Shown here piece by piece: positions 36,441 through 46,839 of a stretch of 64,000 bases of DNA. The DNA is taken from positions 558,001 through 622,000 of the forward strand of contig NZ_AUIM01000004.1 in NCBI RefSeq assembly GCF_000423705.1. The letters are read 5' to 3'. Position 1 is the stretch's first letter. Each line of letters begins with the position of its first letter. A program made the translations under genes and the position numbers. Below the pieces are notes generated by a model that saw nothing but the letters and a program-made list of their open reading frames with translations, was not told where the DNA came from and made no database searches. The stretch is from Stappia stellulata DSM 5886. GTDB lineage: Bacteria > Pseudomonadota > Alphaproteobacteria > Rhizobiales > Stappiaceae.

Positions 36441-38658
36441 GCGCCTTCGGCTCCGCGAACGACTTCGGGCTGTGACTGCGCAGCGACTTGCCGCGTCCTG
36501 AAAGCGATGGATTTGTCATGAAGTACTGGTGCGCATTGAAGCGCTTTTCCCCTCGCGACAGCCGCACGCGTTCATGTCCCCCGTCGGCAAGAAGCCGCCA
36601 GCTTTGCTGATTGTCCTTCAAGTTGGCGACCATGATCTGATCGAGCACCTGTTCGTGGACGGTCGGGGACAACAGCGGGGCGAGCGTTTCGACGCGCCGG
36701 TCGATGTTGCGCGGCATGAGATCCGCCGAGCCGATATAGATCATCGCCTGCGGCGAGGGAAGCCCGTGCCCGTTGCCGAAGCAGAAAATTCGGCTGTGTT
36801 CCAGAAAACGTCCGACAATCGACTTGGCGCGGATGTTTTCCGAAAGTCCGGGAATGCCGGGACGCAGGCAGCAGATGCCCCGGATGACCAGATCGATCTG
36901 CACACCGGCCTGGCTGGCCTCATACAGCGCATCGATAATGCCGGGATCGACGAGCGAATTCATCTTCATCCAGATTTGAGCCGGCCGCCCCGCCTTCGCG
37001 TGTTCCGCTTCCGCCGCGATCATTTCCGTCATTTCGCGGCGCAGGGTCACTGGCGAAACCATCATGTGTTGCAGCTCCACCGGCTCGGCATAGCCGGTGA
37101 TGTAGTTGAAGATCTTCGCCGCCTCGCGCCCGATTTCGGGGTCGGCGGTGAAATACGACAGATCCGTGTAGATCCGCGCGGTGATCGGATGGTAGTTGCC
37201 CGTCCCGATATGGCAGTAGGTGCGCAACTCGCCATGCTCGCGCCGCACCACCATCGACAGCTTGGCGTGCGTCTTGAGCTCCAGGAAACCGAAGACCACT
37301 TGCACGCCGGCGCGTTCCAGATCCCGCGCCCAGCGAATGTTGGCCTCCTCATCAAACCGCGCCTTCAGTTCCACCAGCGCCGTGACAGACTTGCCGGCTT
37401 CGGCGGCCTCGGCGAGCGCCTTGACGATCGGGGAATTGTTGGAGGTGCGGTAGAGCGTCTGCTTGATCGCGACCACATCCGGGTCCTGTGCGGCCTGCCG
37501 CAGGTACTGAACCACGACGTCGAAGGACTCATACGGGTGGTGGACGATGATGTCCTTTTGCTGGATCGCGGCGAAACAGTCGCCGCCATGTTCGCGAATT
37601 CGTTCGGGAAACCGTGGCGTGAACGGCTCGAACTTGAGGTCGTCGCGGTCGATTGAAACGAGCTGCGAGAGGTTGTTCAGCGCCAGCAGGCCATCGACCC
37701 GGAAATTCTGCTCCGGCTCGACGTCCAGCGCCTCGGCGACAAACTCGCTCAGCGAGGCAGGCGTCGTGTCCTCGATCTCGAGGCGAATCACCGATCCACG
37801 CCGGCGGCGCTTCAGCGCGCTCTCGAAGAGACGCACGAGATCCTCCGCCTCCTCCTCGATCTCCAGATCGGAATCGCGAACGACCCGGAAGGCGCCCTTG
37901 CCGCGGATTTCGTAGCCGGGAAAGAGGCGGGTGATGAACAGCCCGACCGCATTCTCAATGGTGATGAAGCGCGCACCGGGCTCCGCCTCGCTTTCCGGAA
38001 GCCGCACGAAGCGCTCCACCTGGGAGGGGATGCGCAAAAGCGCGGTCATACCGCGCCCGCCCTTCTCCGGCGCGAGTTCGAGCGCCAGCGAAAAACCGAG
38101 ATTGGCGATGAAGGGAAAGGGATGCGCCGGGTCGATCGCCAGCGGGGTCAGCACGGGAAAGATATGGGCGAGGAAATGCTCCTCGAGCCAGACCATGTCG
38201 GAGGCGGACAGATCCGCGCCCTCCACAATCGCCACGCCTTCCCCTGCCAGCAGCTTGCGCATTTCGCGCCACACGTCCTGCTGTTCGGCCTGCAGGTCAA
38301 GCCCGGCGGTTGCCACCCGCTCAAGCTGTTCCGCCGGCGTCAGCCCGTCGAGGGAGCGTGTCGTGACCCCCTCGCGCATCTGGGCGCTCAACCCTGCAAC
38401 CCGGACCATGAAGAACTCGTCGAGATTGTTGGCTGAGATCGACAGGAACCGCAGCCGCTCAAGCAGCGGATGGGAGGGATTCTCCGCCTCTTCCAGAACC
38501 CGGCGGTTGAACTGCAGCCAGGACAGTTCGCGATTGATGAACCGGCTCGGATGTCCCGCGAGCGCCTCGGCGGCGTCCGACGCGCGCGCATCAGTGCCGG
38601 CGGAGGTGGCGGCCGTCTTGCTGTCCGCTGCCGGTGGTGTCGCGCTGCTGTCGTTCAT
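36433..38658 (-). CDS. ppk: Polyphosphate kinase 1
   Basis: This 741-residue enzyme makes long-chain polyphosphate from ATP through a phosphohistidine. Seen are the N-terminal domain ([20 protein letters not shown]), the head domain, and the two phospholipase D-like catalytic domains, with the active histidine region in [20 protein letters not shown] and the RRVETLAPL end. A nonconserved leader of about 35 residues rich in alanine, serine and threonine precedes the conserved start. The ATG at 38658 has GGAGAG five bases upstream. It lies between hdaA and ppx on the same strand. Confidence 0.97.
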   Translation of the reverse strand: MNDSSATPPAADSKTAATSAGTDARASDAAEALAGHPSRFINRELSWLQFNRRVLEEAENPSHPLLERLRFLSISANNLDEFFMVRVAGLSAQMREGVTTRSLDGLTPAEQLERVATAGLDLQAEQQDVWREMRKLLAGEGVAIVEGADLSASDMVWLEEHFLAHIFPVLTPLAIDPAHPFPFIANLGFSLALELAPEKGGRGMTALLRIPSQVERFVRLPESEAEPGARFITIENAVGLFITRLFPGYEIRGKGAFRVVRDSDLEIEEEAEDLVRLFESALKRRRRGSVIRLEIEDTTPASLSEFVAEALDVEPEQNFRVDGLLALNNLSQLVSIDRDDLKFEPFTPRFPERIREHGGDCFAAIQQKDIIVHHPYESFDVVVQYLRQAAQDPDVVAIKQTLYRTSNNSPIVKALAEAAEAGKSVTALVELKARFDEEANIRWARDLERAGVQVVFGFLELKTHAKLSMVVRREHGELRTYCHIGTGNYHPITARIYTDLSYFTADPEIGREAAKIFNYITGYAEPVELQHMMVSPVTLRREMTEMIAAEAEHAKAGRPAQIWMKMNSLVDPGIIDALYEASQAGVQIDLVIRGICCLRPGIPGLSENIRAKSIVGRFLEHSRIFCFGNGHGLPSPQAMIYIGSADLMPRNIDRRVETLAPLLSPTVHEQVLDQIMVANLKDNQQSWRLLADGGHERVRLSRGEKRFNAHQYFMTNPSLSGRGKSLRSHSPKSFAEPKARG

Positions 38659-38787
38659 TGCTCTCTCCTGTTGCGCGGCGGCGCCGCTAACCGACAGCGC
38701 CCGCCTCACCCCATATCTATCCGATCAGTTTGACGGTTTTGCATCGCCTGGCAAAGCTTTCTGCGCACCCGCTTGCGGCGGCGGCGT

Positions 38788-39471
38788 TCATTGCCCCGCG
38801 GCAAGTATCCGGGCGGCGAGCGGGCGCGTTATCTTGCGTCCGGCGGCAAGCGATGCCCGGTCCAGCGCATCCACCAGCGCCTGCGCGGCCGCCACCGAGC
38901 GTTCCATGCGCACCACGAGATAATCAACGACTGCCGGGTCGATGTCGATCTGGCGATCGGAGAACAGCTTGACGAGAACCTGCCGCAGCAAACCGTCATC
39001 GGGCTCCAGGATTTCGACCGGGGTGGCCGCCCGCAGGCGCGAGGCGAGATCGGGAAGCTTCAGCCCCCAGCTCACCGGCCAGGTGCGCGAGGTGATCAGC
39101 ACCGTTGCGCCGCGATCCCTTGCAAGGTTGAGCAGGTGAAAAAGCGCCGTCTCGTCGACGCCGCGATGCGCATCTTCCACGACAACCGCGCCCGGCGCCA
39201 CCAGCGCCTCCATGTCGGCTTCTCCCAGATGCGGCGCCGCGACATACGCGCCGCCGGTTTCGGCAAGCCAGATCTGAGCCAGGTGGCTCTTGCCCGACCC
39301 CACCGGCCCGGCGAGCAGCGTGACCGGCGCCGGCCACGCGGGCCAGGCATCGATCAGCCCGAAGGCCGCCTCGTTCGACGCCCCGATGAGGAAATCGTCG
39401 CGGCCCTGGGCCGCCTGATGCGGAAGCACCAGCGGCAGTTGGCTGTCGGCCTGTTGGCTCCGGTCAGACAT
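38788..39471 (-). CDS. hdaA: DnaA-related replication regulator HdaA
   Basis: This 227-residue protein is related to the AAA+ part of DnaA and lacks the DNA-binding domain. With the DNA polymerase sliding clamp it promotes hydrolysis of DnaA-bound ATP and so limits replication starts. The clamp-binding motif is seen near the N-terminus (QLPLVLP, residues 11-17), then Walker A as GPVGSGKS (55-62), Walker B in AVVVEDAH, and the sensor/arginine-finger part in LPDLASRLRAATPV. The ATG at 39471 lies inside the end of the upstream permease gene, so translation is probably coupled; a GTG two codons upstream is an alternative. Confidence 0.93.
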   Translation of the reverse strand: MSDRSQQADSQLPLVLPHQAAQGRDDFLIGASNEAAFGLIDAWPAWPAPVTLLAGPVGSGKSHLAQIWLAETGGAYVAAPHLGEADMEALVAPGAVVVEDAHRGVDETALFHLLNLARDRGATVLITSRTWPVSWGLKLPDLASRLRAATPVEILEPDDGLLRQVLVKLFSDRQIDIDPAVVDYLVVRMERSVAAAQALVDALDRASLAAGRKITRPLAARILAAGQ

Positions 39472-40552
39472 TTTCACCGTCCGCCCCCGCGCCGCCCGGA
39501 CCGGAATAGAGCGTGCTTGCCATGTACTGGGACAGCGCGAAACGCGCCAGCACCCCGATCATGGCCGCCGCGGGCACCGCGATCAGCATGCCGACGAAGC
39601 CGAAGAGATAACCGAATGCGAACAGGGCGAACATCAGCCAGACCGGATGCAGCCCCACGGTCTTGCCGACAAGCTTCGGCTGCAGGACGTTTCCTTCCAG
39701 GAACTGGCCGACCGCGAAAACAACCAGCACCGCGCCAATCATGACCCAGTCCGGCCAGAACTGCACCAGCGCCACCCCCAGCGACACCGCCAGCCCGAGC
39801 GTCGCGCCGACATAGGGAATGAAACTGACGAGCCCGGCGCCGATGCCGATCAAGAGGCCGAAATTCAGTCCGACCGCCGCCAGGCCGATGGCATAGAAGG
39901 TCCCAAGCAAAAAGCAGACGCTGAGTTGGCCGCGCAGGAAACCGGCGACCGCCGCGTCCATTTCCCCGGCCAACCGCTCGATTGTGTGGCGATGCTGGCG
40001 CGGCAGCCAGCCGTCGACCCGCTCGACCATGTGGTCCCAGTCAAGCAGCAGGTAGAAGGCAACGACGGGTGTGACCACGAAGAGCGACAACACCGACAGC
40101 AGCGCCTGACCGCCGTTCCACAGGGATTTGGCGACGCTCGCGATCCATCCCGCTCCCTCGCCGAGCAACCCGCCAACGCTCGACTTCATTTCCGCGCTGC
40201 CGATGCCCAGAACGTCGAAGGCCCGTTGCCCGAGATTTTCCGTCACCAGTGTCTGCAGGGCCCCGACAAGTTTCGGTAGCTCGGACAGGAATTCGGAAAG
40301 CTGGTTGCCGAGAACCGGCAGCAAGAGCAGCAGGATGAGCAGGAAGGCGATGACGAAGACTGCCAGGATCGTGATGGTCGCGGCCAGCCGGTGCAGGCCC
40401 AGGCGCTCGAGCCAGTCGGCGACCGGATCGAGCAGATAGGCAAGCGCCATGCCCGCGACAAACGGCAGCAGGATCGGGCTGAACACATAGATGAAGGCGG
40501 AAAACACGGCGAATGAGCCGAGCCAGAAATAGATTTGCCGCTTCAAGGTCAC
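39464..40552 (-). CDS. AI-2E family (PerM/YdiK-type) permease
   Basis: This is an integral membrane protein of about 362 residues with seven to eight hydrophobic helices, beginning with [17 protein letters not shown] and [17 protein letters not shown], and the family segments [20 protein letters not shown] (in part) and [21 protein letters not shown]. The family includes the disputed AI-2 exporter and sodium/proton antiporters; the function here is unknown. The GTG at 40552 is chosen because family sequence begins just after it; a TTG at 40627 would add 25 residues unlike the family. Its end overlaps the start of hdaA. This gene pair is common in Rhizobiales. Confidence 0.88.
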   Translation of the reverse strand: MTLKRQIYFWLGSFAVFSAFIYVFSPILLPFVAGMALAYLLDPVADWLERLGLHRLAATITILAVFVIAFLLILLLLLPVLGNQLSEFLSELPKLVGALQTLVTENLGQRAFDVLGIGSAEMKSSVGGLLGEGAGWIASVAKSLWNGGQALLSVLSLFVVTPVVAFYLLLDWDHMVERVDGWLPRQHRHTIERLAGEMDAAVAGFLRGQLSVCFLLGTFYAIGLAAVGLNFGLLIGIGAGLVSFIPYVGATLGLAVSLGVALVQFWPDWVMIGAVLVVFAVGQFLEGNVLQPKLVGKTVGLHPVWLMFALFAFGYLFGFVGMLIAVPAAAMIGVLARFALSQYMASTLYSGPGGAGADGENV

Positions 40553-40633
40553 GATGCTGCGTCCCGTCTTCGCCGGTTGGTGGAGCGATGCGTCACGAAG
40601 TCTTTGGTGCGTCCGGATGTCTTTCAAGAGTCA

Positions 40634-41179
40634 TCACGGCACGCGATCCGCCGCCGCCATGTGCCGGATCCACGCCCGCAGATAGGCAGCCGCCGACAGC
40701 AACGTCAAGATGGCGGTGGCGAGGACCATGCCGTTTTCCATCCAGGCAATGCGGACCCCGAAGGCCGCTTTCCCCAGGATCGTCGCCGCCGTCACGATCT
40801 GGGCAACGGTGGTCGCCTTGCTAATGAGGAACGGCCGGATTTCCACCGGACGGTCCATGATCCACGACAGATTGACCGCACCGACGATCAGCAGGTCGCG
40901 GGCCGTGACCGCAACGACGAGCCAGACCGGCAGCATTCCGGCAAACAGGAGCGAGAGATAGACCGCAACCAGCAATGCCTTGTCGGCGATGGGATCGAGA
41001 TAGGCTCCCAACTCGCTTTGCATGTCGAAGCGCCGGGCGATGTAGCCGTCTATTCCGTCCGAGACCCCGCACAGCACGAACAGCCAGAACGCGGTCGCGA
41101 AATGCCCGTCGGCGATCAGCCAGACGACAACCGGGACGCCGAGCAGACGCGCGATCGTGATCAGATTGGGCAGGGTCAC
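40634..41179 (-). CDS. CDP-alcohol phosphatidyltransferase (PgsA-like)
   Basis: This 181-residue membrane enzyme transfers a phosphatidyl group from CDP-diacylglycerol to an alcohol acceptor. The signature D-G-x2-A-R-x8-G-x3-D-x3-D is fully present ([20 protein letters not shown] followed by IAD). Six hydrophobic helices can be drawn. The sequence beginning [17 protein letters not shown] is like phosphatidylglycerophosphate synthases, but the acceptor is not certain, and a second, housekeeping pgsA may exist elsewhere. It starts with GTG at 41179 after GAGGACC, on the same strand as the permease gene, and is divergent from purM. Confidence 0.88.
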   Translation of the reverse strand: MTLPNLITIARLLGVPVVVWLIADGHFATAFWLFVLCGVSDGIDGYIARRFDMQSELGAYLDPIADKALLVAVYLSLLFAGMLPVWLVVAVTARDLLIVGAVNLSWIMDRPVEIRPFLISKATTVAQIVTAATILGKAAFGVRIAWMENGMVLATAILTLLSAAAYLRAWIRHMAAADRVP

Positions 41180-41284
41180 GGGCGGTCCTCAACCAACCTT
41201 GTGAACAGGTTCCCGGGTTTTGCTTGCATTCGCGACTTTCTGTGTTTGTATGCGCGCCCTGATCAGGCTTTCGGAGACACGACC

Positions 41285-42367
41285 ATGAGCGAGGCAAATC
41301 CCCCGCGCGGCAACGGTTTGAGCTACGCCGATGCTGGTGTGGATATCGACGCGGGCAACGCCCTCGTCAAGCGGATCAAGCCTCTTGTGAAGGCGACGGC
41401 CCGCCCCGGCGCCGACGGGGAGATCGGAGGCTTCGGCGGCGTGTTCGATTTGAAGGCGGCCGGCTTCACCGATCCGGTGCTCGTCGCCGCCAACGACGGC
41501 GTCGGCACCAAGCTCAAGATCGCCATCGACAGCGCTCAACACGACACGGTCGGGATCGACCTCGTGGCGATGTGCGTCAACGACCTCGTGGTCCAGGGCG
41601 CGGAGCCGCTGTTCTTCCTCGACTATTACGCCTGCGGCGCGCTCGACATCGAGACCGCAGCGGCCGTGGTCGCCGGCATCGCGGAAGGCTGCCGCCGCGC
41701 CGGCTGCGCACTGATCGGCGGCGAGACCGCCGAAATGCCCGGCATGTACGGCGACAAGGACTACGATCTCGCCGGATTTGCGGTGGGGGCTGCAGAGCGC
41801 GGCAACCTCCTGCCGCGCGGCGATGCAGTCGCGGGCGACGTTCTGCTGGCACTCGGCTCCGCCGGCGTTCACTCAAACGGCTATTCGCTGGTGCGCAAGA
41901 TCGTCGAGCGCTCCGGTCTCGACTGGAATGCGGATGCGCCCTTCGCCCCCGGCACGAGCCTCGGCGCAGCGCTGATGACGCCCACGCGCATCTATGTGAA
42001 GCCGCTGCTTGCCGCGCTGAAGGCCGGTCCAGGCATCAAGGCACTCGCCCATATCACCGGCGGCGGCCTGCCGGAAAACCTGCCCCGCGTGTTGCCCGAT
42101 ACGCTCGCCGCGCGGATCGATCTCAACGCCCTCTGCGTGCCGCCCGTCTTCGGCTGGCTCGCGTCGACCGGCGGAGTCGCCCAGTCGGAAATGCTGCGCA
42201 CCTTCAACTGCGGTGTCGGAATGGTGGTCGCCGTTTCGGCTGAACAAGCCGACGAGGTTGCAAAGGTTCTCGCGGCCGAAGGCGAGAGCGTCAGCCGCAT
42301 CGGGACGCTCGAGCCGCGCGCTGCCGACGGCGAGGTCGTGATCTTCGACGGGGCACTGGCGCTTTGA
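41285..42367 (+). CDS. purM: Phosphoribosylformylglycinamidine cyclo-ligase
   Basis: This 360-residue enzyme closes the imidazole ring to form aminoimidazole ribotide in purine synthesis. The family pattern is complete: [27 protein letters not shown], the phosphate/ATP segment [44 protein letters not shown] and [17 protein letters not shown]. The ATG at 41285 follows CGGAGA. It forms an operon with purN, whose TTG start overlaps the purM stop by four bases, so the second and fifth-step enzymes of the pathway are coproduced. Confidence 0.97.
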   Translation: MSEANPPRGNGLSYADAGVDIDAGNALVKRIKPLVKATARPGADGEIGGFGGVFDLKAAGFTDPVLVAANDGVGTKLKIAIDSAQHDTVGIDLVAMCVNDLVVQGAEPLFFLDYYACGALDIETAAAVVAGIAEGCRRAGCALIGGETAEMPGMYGDKDYDLAGFAVGAAERGNLLPRGDAVAGDVLLALGSAGVHSNGYSLVRKIVERSGLDWNADAPFAPGTSLGAALMTPTRIYVKPLLAALKAGPGIKALAHITGGGLPENLPRVLPDTLAARIDLNALCVPPVFGWLASTGGVAQSEMLRTFNCGVGMVVAVSAEQADEVAKVLAAEGESVSRIGTLEPRAADGEVVIFDGALAL

Positions 42368-43029
42368 CCAGCACATCCACGCGCCGTCGGACAGCCATTC
42401 TGGTCTCCGGGCGCGGCTCCAACATGACCGCTCTCCTCGCCGCCGCCGCCGATCCCGCCTGTCCGGCACGGATCGATGCGGTGGTTGCCAATGTGCCCGG
42501 CGCCCCGGCCCTCGACAAGGCTGCCGAGGCGGGCGTGGAGGCGCTGACAGTCGATCACCGCGGCCTCGGCGGTCGAAAGGCATTCGAGGAACGACTGGAC
42601 GCCGAACTGCGTGCCCGCGAGATCGAGCTTGTCTGCCTCGCCGGCTTCATGCGGATCCTGACGCCCTGGTTCGTCGACCGCTGGAGCGACCGGTTGATCA
42701 ACATTCATCCGGCCCTGCTACCGGCCTTCAAGGGTCTCGACACCCACGCCCGCGCCCTTGCCGAAGGCTGCAAGATCCACGGAGCCACAGTGCATTTCGT
42801 GCGCTCCGAGATGGACACCGGCCCTGTAATTGCTCAGGGCGCCGTCGCTGTCCTCGACGACGACACGCCGGAAACGCTCGGTGCCCGGGTGCTTGAGGTC
42901 GAGCATGCGATCTATCCGCAGGCGTTGCGGCTTGTCGCCTCCGGCGCCTATGAGATCGACGGCATGCGCGTGCGCGCCACCGGGGGCGACCCTGCCATGC
43001 CCGCCCCGCTGATCGTGCCGGACAGCTGA
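42364..43029 (+). CDS. purN: Phosphoribosylglycinamide formyltransferase
   Basis: This 221-residue enzyme transfers a formyl group from 10-formyltetrahydrofolate to glycinamide ribotide. It shows the N-terminal [10 protein letters not shown], the folate-binding and catalytic region [17 protein letters not shown] with the active-site histidine, and the G-A-T-V-H-F-V...D-x-G-P-V-I motif ([17 protein letters not shown]) with the catalytic aspartate. The start is TTG at 42364, overlapping the purM stop, typical of coupled translation. The C-terminal 15 residues are nonconserved. It converges on the WYL-regulator gene. Confidence 0.96.
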   Translation: MTSTSTRRRTAILVSGRGSNMTALLAAAADPACPARIDAVVANVPGAPALDKAAEAGVEALTVDHRGLGGRKAFEERLDAELRAREIELVCLAGFMRILTPWFVDRWSDRLINIHPALLPAFKGLDTHARALAEGCKIHGATVHFVRSEMDTGPVIAQGAVAVLDDDTPETLGARVLEVEHAIYPQALRLVASGAYEIDGMRVRATGGDPAMPAPLIVPDS

Positions 43030-43037
43030 GACGCGCG

Positions 43038-43772
43038 CTATTCTGCCGCCTGCACCGCGGTTTCCGCATTTTCCACCGGTGGGCAATCCGGCTCCGCCAT
43101 GAGCGCAGTCTGCCACTCGGCGTAAAGCCGCTTCCTCCCGCGCGGGGGACGTGCCTCAAGCACCGTCATTTCCAGCATGCGGTCGGTCCGGAAATTGCGG
43201 AAATCGTTTCTCAGCTCGCACCAGGCCGCCAGCACGCGGGCGCGTTCGAAAAACGCCAGAACGATCGGCCAAATCACACGCCGCTCCGCCTCGCGCCCGG
43301 GCACCTGGTACAGGATCTCGACCTTGTATCCCGACCGCAGGGCCTCGCGCAGGCGCACCAGCTCGATCCGGTCGGCAGGCAGCGCGCCCGGCGGCGGCGC
43401 ATAGAGCGGCGCATCGAGAAAACCGTCCCGCAACCCGCCGGGCAGCACGCAGGCAATCTTGGCAACCGCATCGCGCGCCGCGCGCACGATCGCCGCGTCG
43501 CCCCGCGCCTCGGCCATGCGCAGGCCGAGCATCACGATTTCCAGTTCCTCCGCGGTGAACATCAGCGGCGGTACGTCGTAGCCGTCCTCAAGCACATAGC
43601 CGACCCCGGCCTCGCCGCGCACCGGCACGCCGGAGGCCTGCAGCGAAACGATGTCGCGATAGACCGTGCGCAGCGACACCTCCAGTTCGCGGGCGATGGC
43701 ACCGCCACTGACAGGCCCGCGCGCCCGCCGCATCACCTGAATGATCTGCAGCAATCTGTCGGCCCTGCGCAT
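43038..43772 (-). CDS. HTH and WYL-domain transcriptional regulator (YafY family)
   Basis: This 244-residue regulator has an N-terminal winged helix (RRADRLLQIIQVMRRARG, then GAIARELEVSLRTVYRDIVS and a wing GEAGVGYVLEDG) and a C-terminal WYL domain (about 137-220) containing the RRVIWPIVLAFFERARVLAA-type core. WYL proteins sense ligands through this domain. It is divergent from the GST-fold gene at 43863, and a perfect palindrome lies in the 90-base space between them, so it probably controls that gene and itself. Family members in rhizobia often govern glyoxalase- or GST-like enzymes. Confidence 0.9.
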   Translation of the reverse strand: MRRADRLLQIIQVMRRARGPVSGGAIARELEVSLRTVYRDIVSLQASGVPVRGEAGVGYVLEDGYDVPPLMFTAEELEIVMLGLRMAEARGDAAIVRAARDAVAKIACVLPGGLRDGFLDAPLYAPPPGALPADRIELVRLREALRSGYKVEILYQVPGREAERRVIWPIVLAFFERARVLAAWCELRNDFRNFRTDRMLEMTVLEARPPRGRKRLYAEWQTALMAEPDCPPVENAETAVQAAE

Positions 43773-43794
43773 TGTAGCCCCCTATGCGTGGAAT

Positions 43795-43814
43795 GCTGAC
43801 AGTATGCTGTCAGC
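43795..43814. promoter_or_regulatory. Palindromic operator between the WYL regulator and the GST-fold gene
   Basis: An inverted repeat of two perfect 8-base arms, GCTGACAG and CTGTCAGC, around TATG is centred in the 90-base divergent intergenic region. It is 22 bases upstream of the regulator start and about 50 before the other gene. It is the probable binding site of the adjacent WYL regulator; that assignment is inferred from position and symmetry. Confidence 0.68.
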
Positions 43815-43862
43815 AACCGGTTGCTACAAGCACCGACGACAGATCAACAAAAGGTGCTTCCA

Positions 43863-44606
43863 ATGCTGGTTCTCCTCGACTTCCCGGTTCGCGCGGAAAT
43901 TCGCAGCCTCTCCCCCTTCGTCTACAAGGTCGAGGCGCTGCTCGCGCTGTCTGGCTGCGACTACCGCAAGGAGGACGTGCTCGATGTCGCCGTTCTTCCG
44001 CACGGCAAGGTCCCGGTGCTTCGCGACGGCGACAGGATCATTCCCGACAGCACGCTGATCCAGCGTCATCTGGAAGAGCATCACGGTCTGAGCATAGACG
44101 CCGGCCTGACCGAGCTTGAACGGTCGATGGCCGAGGCGTTTCGCCAGATGGCGGAGGAGCATTTGCGCTGGGCGATGATCCACGCCCGCTGGATCGATCC
44201 CGCCGGGGAACCGGAGATCATCGAAATGATCTTCGGCACGCTGCCCGAAGCGATCCGCCGCGACGCCTTCCTACAAGTGCGCGAGGCCCTGCGCCAATCG
44301 CTTTACATGCAAGGGATCGGGCGACATGCGCCGGAAGATATCTACGCCTTCGGCTGCAGGGACCTCGACGCCATTGCAACCTTTCTAGACGACAAGCCCT
44401 TCTTCATGGGCGACCGCCCGACAAGCGTCGACGCGTTTCTCGCCGGACTGCTCCTCAACATGCTGTCGAGCCGCATCGACACGCCCCTGACGCATCATGC
44501 AAGGGCAATCCCTGCCTTTGCGGACTACGTCGTGCGCTTCGAGCGCGAGGTGTTCGGACCGCGCGCGATGCTTCCCGCACATCTGGCGGAGGCTGCGGCC
44601 GCCTGA
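43863..44606 (+). CDS. GST-fold protein of the FAXC/metaxin-like group
   Basis: This 247-residue protein has an N-terminal thioredoxin-like domain (SPFVYKVEALLALSGCDYRK, GKVPVLRDGDRIIPDSTLIQ with the substrate-binding D-S pair) and an all-helical GST C-terminal domain ending in the motif FFMGDRPTSVDAFLAG. The arrangement matches the FAXC/Tom37-metaxin branch of GST-fold proteins, many of which do not use glutathione in a known way. Substrate and reaction are unknown. It is divergent from a WYL regulator with a palindromic operator between them and is presumably controlled by it. The ATG at 43863 follows AAGGTG. Confidence 0.88.
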   Translation: MLVLLDFPVRAEIRSLSPFVYKVEALLALSGCDYRKEDVLDVAVLPHGKVPVLRDGDRIIPDSTLIQRHLEEHHGLSIDAGLTELERSMAEAFRQMAEEHLRWAMIHARWIDPAGEPEIIEMIFGTLPEAIRRDAFLQVREALRQSLYMQGIGRHAPEDIYAFGCRDLDAIATFLDDKPFFMGDRPTSVDAFLAGLLLNMLSSRIDTPLTHHARAIPAFADYVVRFEREVFGPRAMLPAHLAEAAAA

Positions 44607-44613
44607 GGCGGCC

Positions 44614-46695
44614 TCAGGCCTTGCGCACCCACACCGCGATATCGTGGAACGCGGCGCCGCCATAGGGGGCGACCGCGTCCGCGCCGGTCAACGTGTTGAT
44701 GCCCTTGCCGTCCGGATAGGCCTCATTCGGCCAGATGCCCTCCGCGATTGCCACGCCCGGCTTGAGGCCTTCGGTCACGCGCAGATGCAGCAAAACCGCC
44801 CCGCGCGCGTTGCCGATGCGGATCGCATCGCCGTCCTGAAGCCCGAGCGGCCCGGCATCCTCGGGCCGCATCATAAGCTCCGGACGCCCTTCCTTGTCGC
44901 GCGACCCCGCCGTCTCGTTGAAGGTCGAGTTCAGGAAGGAGCGCGCCGGCGCGGTCACAAGCCGGAAGGGATGGAGCTCGTCGGCGGCTTCCACGACGGC
45001 CCAATAGTCCGGCAGAGACGGTATCTCAGACCAGGGCCCCATTGGGCCGGCATTGGGTGCCGGCACCTTCGGCCAGTCGGGGCGGAAGCGAAACTTGCCG
45101 TCCGGCCAGGCGAAGCCCTTGAGATAATGCGCGGTCTCGAAATCCGGCTGGCAGTCGACCCAGCGGTCGCGCTCGATTTCCTCAAGCGAGCCGAAGTCGG
45201 ACGCCTTCAGCATCCAGTCGATATGCTCGCGCGCGCTCATTGAGAAGCCGGGATGTTCCGTTGCGCCGAGCCGGCGCGCAAGGTCGTTCAGAACGACGAG
45301 ATTCTCGCGCGTTTCGCCCGGCCCCTCGACGATCTTCGCGCCCAGCATCAGATACTGGTGGCCGCCGCCCTTGTAGATGTCGTCATGCTCCAGAAACTGC
45401 GTTGCCGGCAGCACGATATCGGCCATTTGGGCAGTTTCCGTCATGAACTGCTCATGCACGCAGACGAAAAGATCCTCGCGGGCGAAGCCCTGCTTGACCA
45501 GTTCCTGCTCGGGCGCGACCGAGACCGGATTGGTATTCTGGATCAGCATGGCATGCACGGGCGGCCCGCCGCACAGCGCTTCGCTGTCGCCGGTCAGCAC
45601 CCGGCCGACCTGGCTCTGGTCGAGCTGGCGCACACTGGAATCGCGCAAGTCGCTCGCCTCGATCATCGACTTGTCGAGCGTGTAGATCGCGCCGTTGTTG
45701 TGGAACGCCCCGCCGCCCTCGTACTGCCAGGCGCCGGTCACGGCCGCGATGCAGGACGCCGCATGCATGGAAATCGCGCCGTTGCGCGAGCGCGTGAAGC
45801 CATAGCCCAGCCGGAAGTAGGTCCGTTTCGTCTCGCCGATCATCCGCGCGAAGGTCTCGATCTCCCCGACCGTGAGCCCGGTGATCGCCGATGCCCACTC
45901 CGGCGTGCGGGTCGCAACATGCGCCTCCAGCTCCGCCGGACAGTCGGTGAAGCGTTCCAGATAGGCGCGGTCGGCATGACCGTCGCGGAAGAGCACATGC
46001 ATCGCGGCGCAGGCAAGGGCCGCATCCGTGCCCGGCCTGAGCACGAGCCCGAGGTCTGCCTGCTTGACCGTCTGTGTGGGATAAACGTCGATGGCGACGA
46101 TCTTCGCCCCGCGCGTCTTGCGCGCTGTGACCGCGTGGGTCATCACGTTGACCTGTGTCGAGACCGGATTGGTGCCCCAGATCACCACCTGGTCGGAGAC
46201 CGCCATCTCGCGCGGATCGGGACCGGCGAGCTTGCCGGTGCCGGCGATATAGCCGGTCCAGGCCATGTTGGTGCAGATCGTGTCGAACTGCAGCGAATAA
46301 CCCTTGGCATGGCGAAGCCGGTGGATGCTGTCGCGCTGCACCAGCCCCATGGTCCCGGCATAGTGATAGGGCCACACGCTCTGCGCGCCATGCTCGGCTT
46401 CCGCCTTCAGGAAGGCTTCGGCCACCGCATCGAGGGCCACATCCCAGGAGATCTCCTCGAACCGTCCCTCCCCCTTCGGCCCGACACGGCGCAGGGGCTT
46501 CGTCAGACGGTCGGGATGATACAGCCGGTCCGCATAGCGCGCGACCTTGGCGCAGATCACGCCGGCGGTATAGGCGTTGTCGCGCGCGCCGCGCACCCGC
46601 CCGATCATACCATCCGCCAGAAGCTCCACCTCCAGCGCGCAGGTGGAGGGACAGTCATGCGGACAGGCGGACGCCTTGAGGACGGGAGCGGTCAT
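44614..46695 (-). CDS. Molybdopterin oxidoreductase, DMSO-reductase family
   Basis: This 693-residue enzyme carries an N-terminal [4Fe-4S] cluster motif C-x3-C-x3-C followed by C about 30 residues later (ACPHDCPSTCAL, VICAK), the molybdopterin-guanine dinucleotide binding domains, with IWGTNPVSTQVN and QNTNPVSVAPE, and a C-terminal molydopterin dinucleotide-binding domain (GPLGLQDGDAIRIGNARGAV). It lacks a twin-arginine signal, so it should be cytoplasmic, like the formate dehydrogenase H or BisC-like proteins. The electron partner and substrate are not evident; no small subunit or moa/mob gene is next to it. The ATG at 46695 is set by the first conserved residues. Confidence 0.9.
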   Translation of the reverse strand: MTAPVLKASACPHDCPSTCALEVELLADGMIGRVRGARDNAYTAGVICAKVARYADRLYHPDRLTKPLRRVGPKGEGRFEEISWDVALDAVAEAFLKAEAEHGAQSVWPYHYAGTMGLVQRDSIHRLRHAKGYSLQFDTICTNMAWTGYIAGTGKLAGPDPREMAVSDQVVIWGTNPVSTQVNVMTHAVTARKTRGAKIVAIDVYPTQTVKQADLGLVLRPGTDAALACAAMHVLFRDGHADRAYLERFTDCPAELEAHVATRTPEWASAITGLTVGEIETFARMIGETKRTYFRLGYGFTRSRNGAISMHAASCIAAVTGAWQYEGGGAFHNNGAIYTLDKSMIEASDLRDSSVRQLDQSQVGRVLTGDSEALCGGPPVHAMLIQNTNPVSVAPEQELVKQGFAREDLFVCVHEQFMTETAQMADIVLPATQFLEHDDIYKGGGHQYLMLGAKIVEGPGETRENLVVLNDLARRLGATEHPGFSMSAREHIDWMLKASDFGSLEEIERDRWVDCQPDFETAHYLKGFAWPDGKFRFRPDWPKVPAPNAGPMGPWSEIPSLPDYWAVVEAADELHPFRLVTAPARSFLNSTFNETAGSRDKEGRPELMMRPEDAGPLGLQDGDAIRIGNARGAVLLHLRVTEGLKPGVAIAEGIWPNEAYPDGKGINTLTGADAVAPYGGAAFHDIAVWVRKA

Positions 46696-46784
46696 GGGGT
46701 CGAGCGGTTCCGGTTGTCGGGAAAGTGCGACCGCAGGGTTTCCTTCCAGCGAAAGACTGTCAAGCGTGCGCGGCGGCACAAACG

Positions 46785-46808
46785 AAAAGACCGGCCAAAC
46801 GGCCGGTC
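46785..46808 (-). terminator. Rho-independent terminator of ndk
   Basis: Read leftwards, an 8-bp perfect stem (GACCGGCC with GGCCGGTC, loop of four) is followed by TTTT, 32 bases after the ndk stop. Confidence 0.85.
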
Positions 46809-46839
46809 CTGACGCAGTTCAAATCGGATGAGGCAAGCC

